From positions 1 through 64,000 of the forward strand of contig NZ_JACGXN010000016.1 in NCBI RefSeq assembly GCF_014138285.1: 64,000 nt of DNA, in the 5' to 3' direction. The position numbers and the translations under genes were made by a program. Of the stretch, positions 63,336 through 64,000 are shown piece by piece (position 1 is the stretch's first letter; the number at the start of each line of letters is the position of its first letter). This stretch comes from Phyllobacterium myrsinacearum. GTDB taxonomy: Bacteria > Pseudomonadota > Alphaproteobacteria > Rhizobiales > Rhizobiaceae. The notes beneath the pieces were generated by a model. The model worked only from the letters and a program-made list of their open reading frames with translations. It was not told the origin of the DNA and searched no databases.

Positions 63336-64000
63336 ATGCACATGTGAACGTCCGGAACATTTTCGGCAGCAAGAGCGGCGGTGGCGGCGGCGGAAAGAAG
63401 GGCGGCGGTTCTTCTGACGCCAAGAACACCCTGCAGTCGAAAGCACGCGCACGTCTTGTCGAAGTCTATTCGGAAGGTCCGTGCGAAGGTCTCGTCGACG
63501 GTCTGAAATCGATCTATTTCGATCAGACAGCCGTGACCGCGCCAAACGGCGAACAGAACATGAAGGGAATCACTTTCGAGGAGCGCAAAGGCACTCCCGA
63601 TCAGACCCACGTGACCGGATCTCCCTATGTCGAGACACCCGAACAGGTAGAAGCCCAGGTCACGTTCAACAACGGTCCCATCGTCCGAACCATTGTCGAA
63701 GAAAACGCCGATGCCGTGCGCGTGATCGTGCGCATCCCTTCGTTGTTCCGGCAGACAGACGAGGGCATGAAGACCAACAGTGTATCGTATGCAGTCGATG
63801 TTCGACCGTTTGATGGCGCCTGGACTGAAAAGGTCGTCAACAAGATCGAGAAAGAGAAGACGATCTCGGCCTATCAGATCGCTCACCGGATCGATCTGCC
63901 AATCAACGGCTCTCCATGGGATATCCGTGTTCGTCGCATCACTCCCGACAGTGATGATGAAAAGATCCAGAATGAAACCTGGTTTGACAGCTACGTTGTT
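63332..64000 (+). CDS. tail tip/host-specificity protein J, N-terminal part
   Basis: ATGA overlap with gpI; the frame runs off the right edge after 223 codons. Gly-rich start (KSGGGGGGKKGGGSSDAKNT), then ARARLVEVYSEGPCEGLVDG and KSIYFDQTAV, which match the beginning of lambda J-type proteins. The C-terminal receptor-binding part lies outside the window. Confidence 0.92.
   Translation, partial: MNAHVNVRNIFGSKSGGGGGGKKGGGSSDAKNTLQSKARARLVEVYSEGPCEGLVDGLKSIYFDQTAVTAPNGEQNMKGITFEERKGTPDQTHVTGSPYVETPEQVEAQVTFNNGPIVRTIVEENADAVRVIVRIPSLFRQTDEGMKTNSVSYAVDVRPFDGAWTEKVVNKIEKEKTISAYQIAHRIDLPINGSPWDIRVRRITPDSDDEKIQNETWFDSYVV

Overview
The window is a 64 kb piece of a double-stranded DNA tailed phage with a lambda/HK97-like long non-contractile (siphovirus) tail. 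Both ends cut genes: a probable rIIA on the left and the tail-tip gene J on the right. Several signs point to an alphaproteobacterial, probably Rhizobiales, host: -10 boxes of the CTATAA type, an alphaproteobacterial LexA box (GTTC-N7-GTTC), a DUF982 gene, a Rap1a-type secreted protein and a FadL-like porin. No integrase is visible. A ParA ATPase with a ribbon-helix-helix partner suggests that the element may persist as a phage-plasmid; this is inference.

Layout. 0-5.7 kb: rIIA/rIIB-like pair, HD hydrolase, HNH nuclease, DEDDh exonuclease and a putative winged-helix protein. 5.7-17.7 kb: many small early-type genes, with RtcB RNA ligase, a Band-7/SPFH gene broken by a deletion, an ArfA-like ribosome-rescue peptide, and an RNA block (15.8-16.6 kb) with two good tRNAs (Met, Cys) plus several tRNA-like remnants. 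17.7-26.5 kb: accessory region with a FadL-type porin, a protein built on DnaA domain IV, small membrane proteins, a SRAP protein under a LexA-type box and a Rap1a-family protein. 26.4-27.6 kb: gene-free, repeat-rich. 27.6-34.1 kb: small genes separated by terminators and octamer arrays, a 1.1 kb island almost free of GG and CC, a ppGpp-hydrolase-like gene and ParA/RHH. 34.2-40.2 kb, minus strand: Nampt plus NMNAT-Nudix (NAD salvage), a minimal kinase-like protein, a dNMP kinase and a UvsW-like helicase. 40.3-45 kb: two ParB-fold proteins, an ABC ATPase, a Tad2-like protein and a GNAT protein. 45.1-64 kb: terminase, portal, scaffold, capsid, connectors, tail tube, frameshifted tail chaperones, tape measure, and M-L-K-I-J tail tip genes.

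Regulation is unusually legible. (A) A 20-bp palindrome (GTAAATCAATATTGATTTAC type) occurs about 22 times just before genes, often right after a -10 box, so it looks like an operator over the transcription start. (B) In-phase tandem octamers (NGACGAAA type) stand before at least a dozen genes, including parA itself; they resemble RHH-protein operators. (C) Four promoters share GCTATAA-N6-8-(A/G)TAAGCA. The capsid gene has a 13-nt inverted repeat that can hide its ribosome-binding site only in read-through transcripts.

The most unusual feature is the interval 29573-30686: 1114 bp with only two GG/CC steps, covering two minus-strand genes and their leader. Both encoded proteins (59 and 192 residues) contain no Gly, Pro or Trp. 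One is a visible paralog of two phage proteins of normal composition. Functionally the phage appears stocked against NAD-depleting and other abortive defences: Tad2-like, Nampt/NMNAT, alarmone hydrolase, RtcB, ArfA-like and rII.
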